DNA of 6,855 nt, taken from positions 1-6,855 of the forward strand of contig JAPLGY010000176.1 in the NCBI GenBank assembly GCA_026389955.1. The letters are read 5' to 3'. The position numbers were made by a program, and so were the translations under genes. The stretch is from Caldilinea sp. GTDB lineage: Bacteria > Chloroflexota > Anaerolineae > Caldilineales > Caldilineaceae. The notes beneath the pieces were generated by a model. The model ran no database searches. It saw only the letters and a program-made list of their open reading frames with translations, and had not been told where the DNA came from. Below, piece by piece: positions 6,191 to 6,855 of the stretch (the stretch's first letter is position 1; each line of letters starts with the position of its first letter).

Positions 6191-6855
6191 CCTGCGGCGA
6201 TCTCCTCTCCCAGCCCGAAGCGTCGGGTGTAATAGAGCGTCAACACCAGGGTGATTCCCAACAACACGATCGAGGCTGCAGCGCCAAAAGGCGGGTCGCG
6301 CGCGTCCAGGAACTGCCGCTGCACCAGATTGCCCACCAGGATCACCTGACGCCCGCCCAGGATGTCCGAGACGACAAAGGTGCCGATCACCGGGACAAAG
6401 GTCAAGATGGTTCCGGCGATGATGCCGGGCATCGAGAGGGGGATCGTAACCCGCCAGAAGGTCTGCAGCGCGTTGGCATGGAGATCGGCGGCAGCCTCGT
6501 AGAGTGCGGGCTCGATCTTCTCGAGCGAGGTATAGACCGGCAAGATCATAAAGGGCAGAAATTCGTAGACCATGCCGATCAACACAGCACTCTGCGAGGG
6601 ATACAGGTCCAGCGGCTGCCAGGGCAGACCCACCAGCCCCGCCACAGTGCCCAGGGTGGTGTTGAGCACACCTTGGCTGCGCAGGATCATCACCCAGGCA
6701 TAGATGCGGATCACAAAATTGGTCCACAGGGGGACCAGCACCCAAAAAAGCAGCAGGTTGCGCCGTCGTTGCGGCGCACGGGCAATGAAATAGGCCAGGG
6801 GGTAGGCCAACAGGAGCACGACCGTGGTCGTCTGGAATGCCAGCGCCAACGAGCG
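6187..6855 (-). CDS. potB: Polyamine-type ABC transporter permease PotB, C-terminal part (cut by window edge)
   Basis: The visible 222 residues are the C-terminal three quarters of a PotB/ModB-type permease. They show several hydrophobic helices, the [18 protein letters not shown] segment typical of PotB, and the cytoplasmic EAA loop ([10 protein letters not shown], then VTIPLSMPG). [21 protein letters not shown] precedes the loop as usual, and [12 protein letters not shown] near the second last helix also fits. The frame is still open at the right edge, reading through an internal leucine codon at 6849-6847, so the true start lies outside the window. One oddity: the position normally held by the loop glycine is His, codon 6480-6478, while PotC keeps its glycine. 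The stop codon overlaps the potC start by four bases. The ATPase gene potA probably lies further upstream, by analogy with other pot operons. Confidence 0.92.
   Translation of the reverse strand, partial: RSLALAFQTTTVVLLLAYPLAYFIARAPQRRRNLLLFWVLVPLWTNFVIRIYAWVMILRSQGVLNTTLGTVAGLVGLPWQPLDLYPSQSAVLIGMVYEFLPFMILPVYTSLEKIEPALYEAAADLHANALQTFWRVTIPLSMPGIIAGTILTFVPVIGTFVVSDILGGRQVILVGNLVQRQFLDARDPPFGAAASIVLLGITLVLTLYYTRRFGLGEEIAAG

Noticed and set aside
5357..6745. A much longer potC frame starting at 6745
   Set aside because: The extra 185 codons overlap potB in another frame and read as low-complexity; the ATG at 6190 with the ATGA overlap gives the normal PotC length.

Overview
This is a GC-rich bacterial window of ordinary-looking chromosome. 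It holds six complete or nearly complete protein genes, one very small gene and two genes cut by the window edges. I see no mobile element, CRISPR array, tRNA or rRNA. The lipoprotein-anchored binding protein, the HEAT-tailed QueG and the DUF4013 membrane protein would fit a Chloroflexota (Anaerolineae/Caldilineae-type) genome. That placement is an impression from protein style, not something the sequence proves.

Layout: (1) Bases 1-196, minus strand: the first 65 codons of a major facilitator superfamily transporter. (2) Bases 197-373: a divergent intergenic region with an AT-rich direct repeat in front of the transporter and a good sigma-70-type promoter for the next gene. (3) queG (374-1561, plus): the epoxyqueuosine reductase that finishes queuosine in tRNA. 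(4) A hairpin-rich gap, then a DUF4013 integral membrane protein (1700-2407, plus). (5) A perfect 12-bp hairpin, then a class III PLP aminotransferase of the glutamate-1-semialdehyde aminomutase type (2467-3780, plus). (6) A second perfect 12-bp hairpin, then a 40-residue single-pass membrane peptide with a strong ribosome binding site (3961-4083, plus). (7) A convergent intergenic region with a 14-bp-stem hairpin. (8) On the minus strand, reading from the right edge, a tightly packed polyamine-type ABC transporter operon: potB (partial, ATGA overlap with potC), potC, and potD 17 bases further on. The ATPase gene potA is not in the window; if it is in the operon it should lie beyond the right edge.

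The plus-strand genes look like separate units rather than one pathway: each junction carries an RNA hairpin able to act as a terminator, though none has a classic U-tract. The pot operon is the only clear functional unit. Its binding protein keeps most of the PotD polyamine cage but differs at two ligand positions, so the exact substrate is open.

I found no convincing undescribed system. The items most worth a second look are the 40-aa membrane peptide, the non-HemL aminomutase-like enzyme with a hairpin just ahead of a start lacking a Shine-Dalgarno, a perfect 15-bp in-frame duplication inside queG, and the altered PotD and PotB positions.
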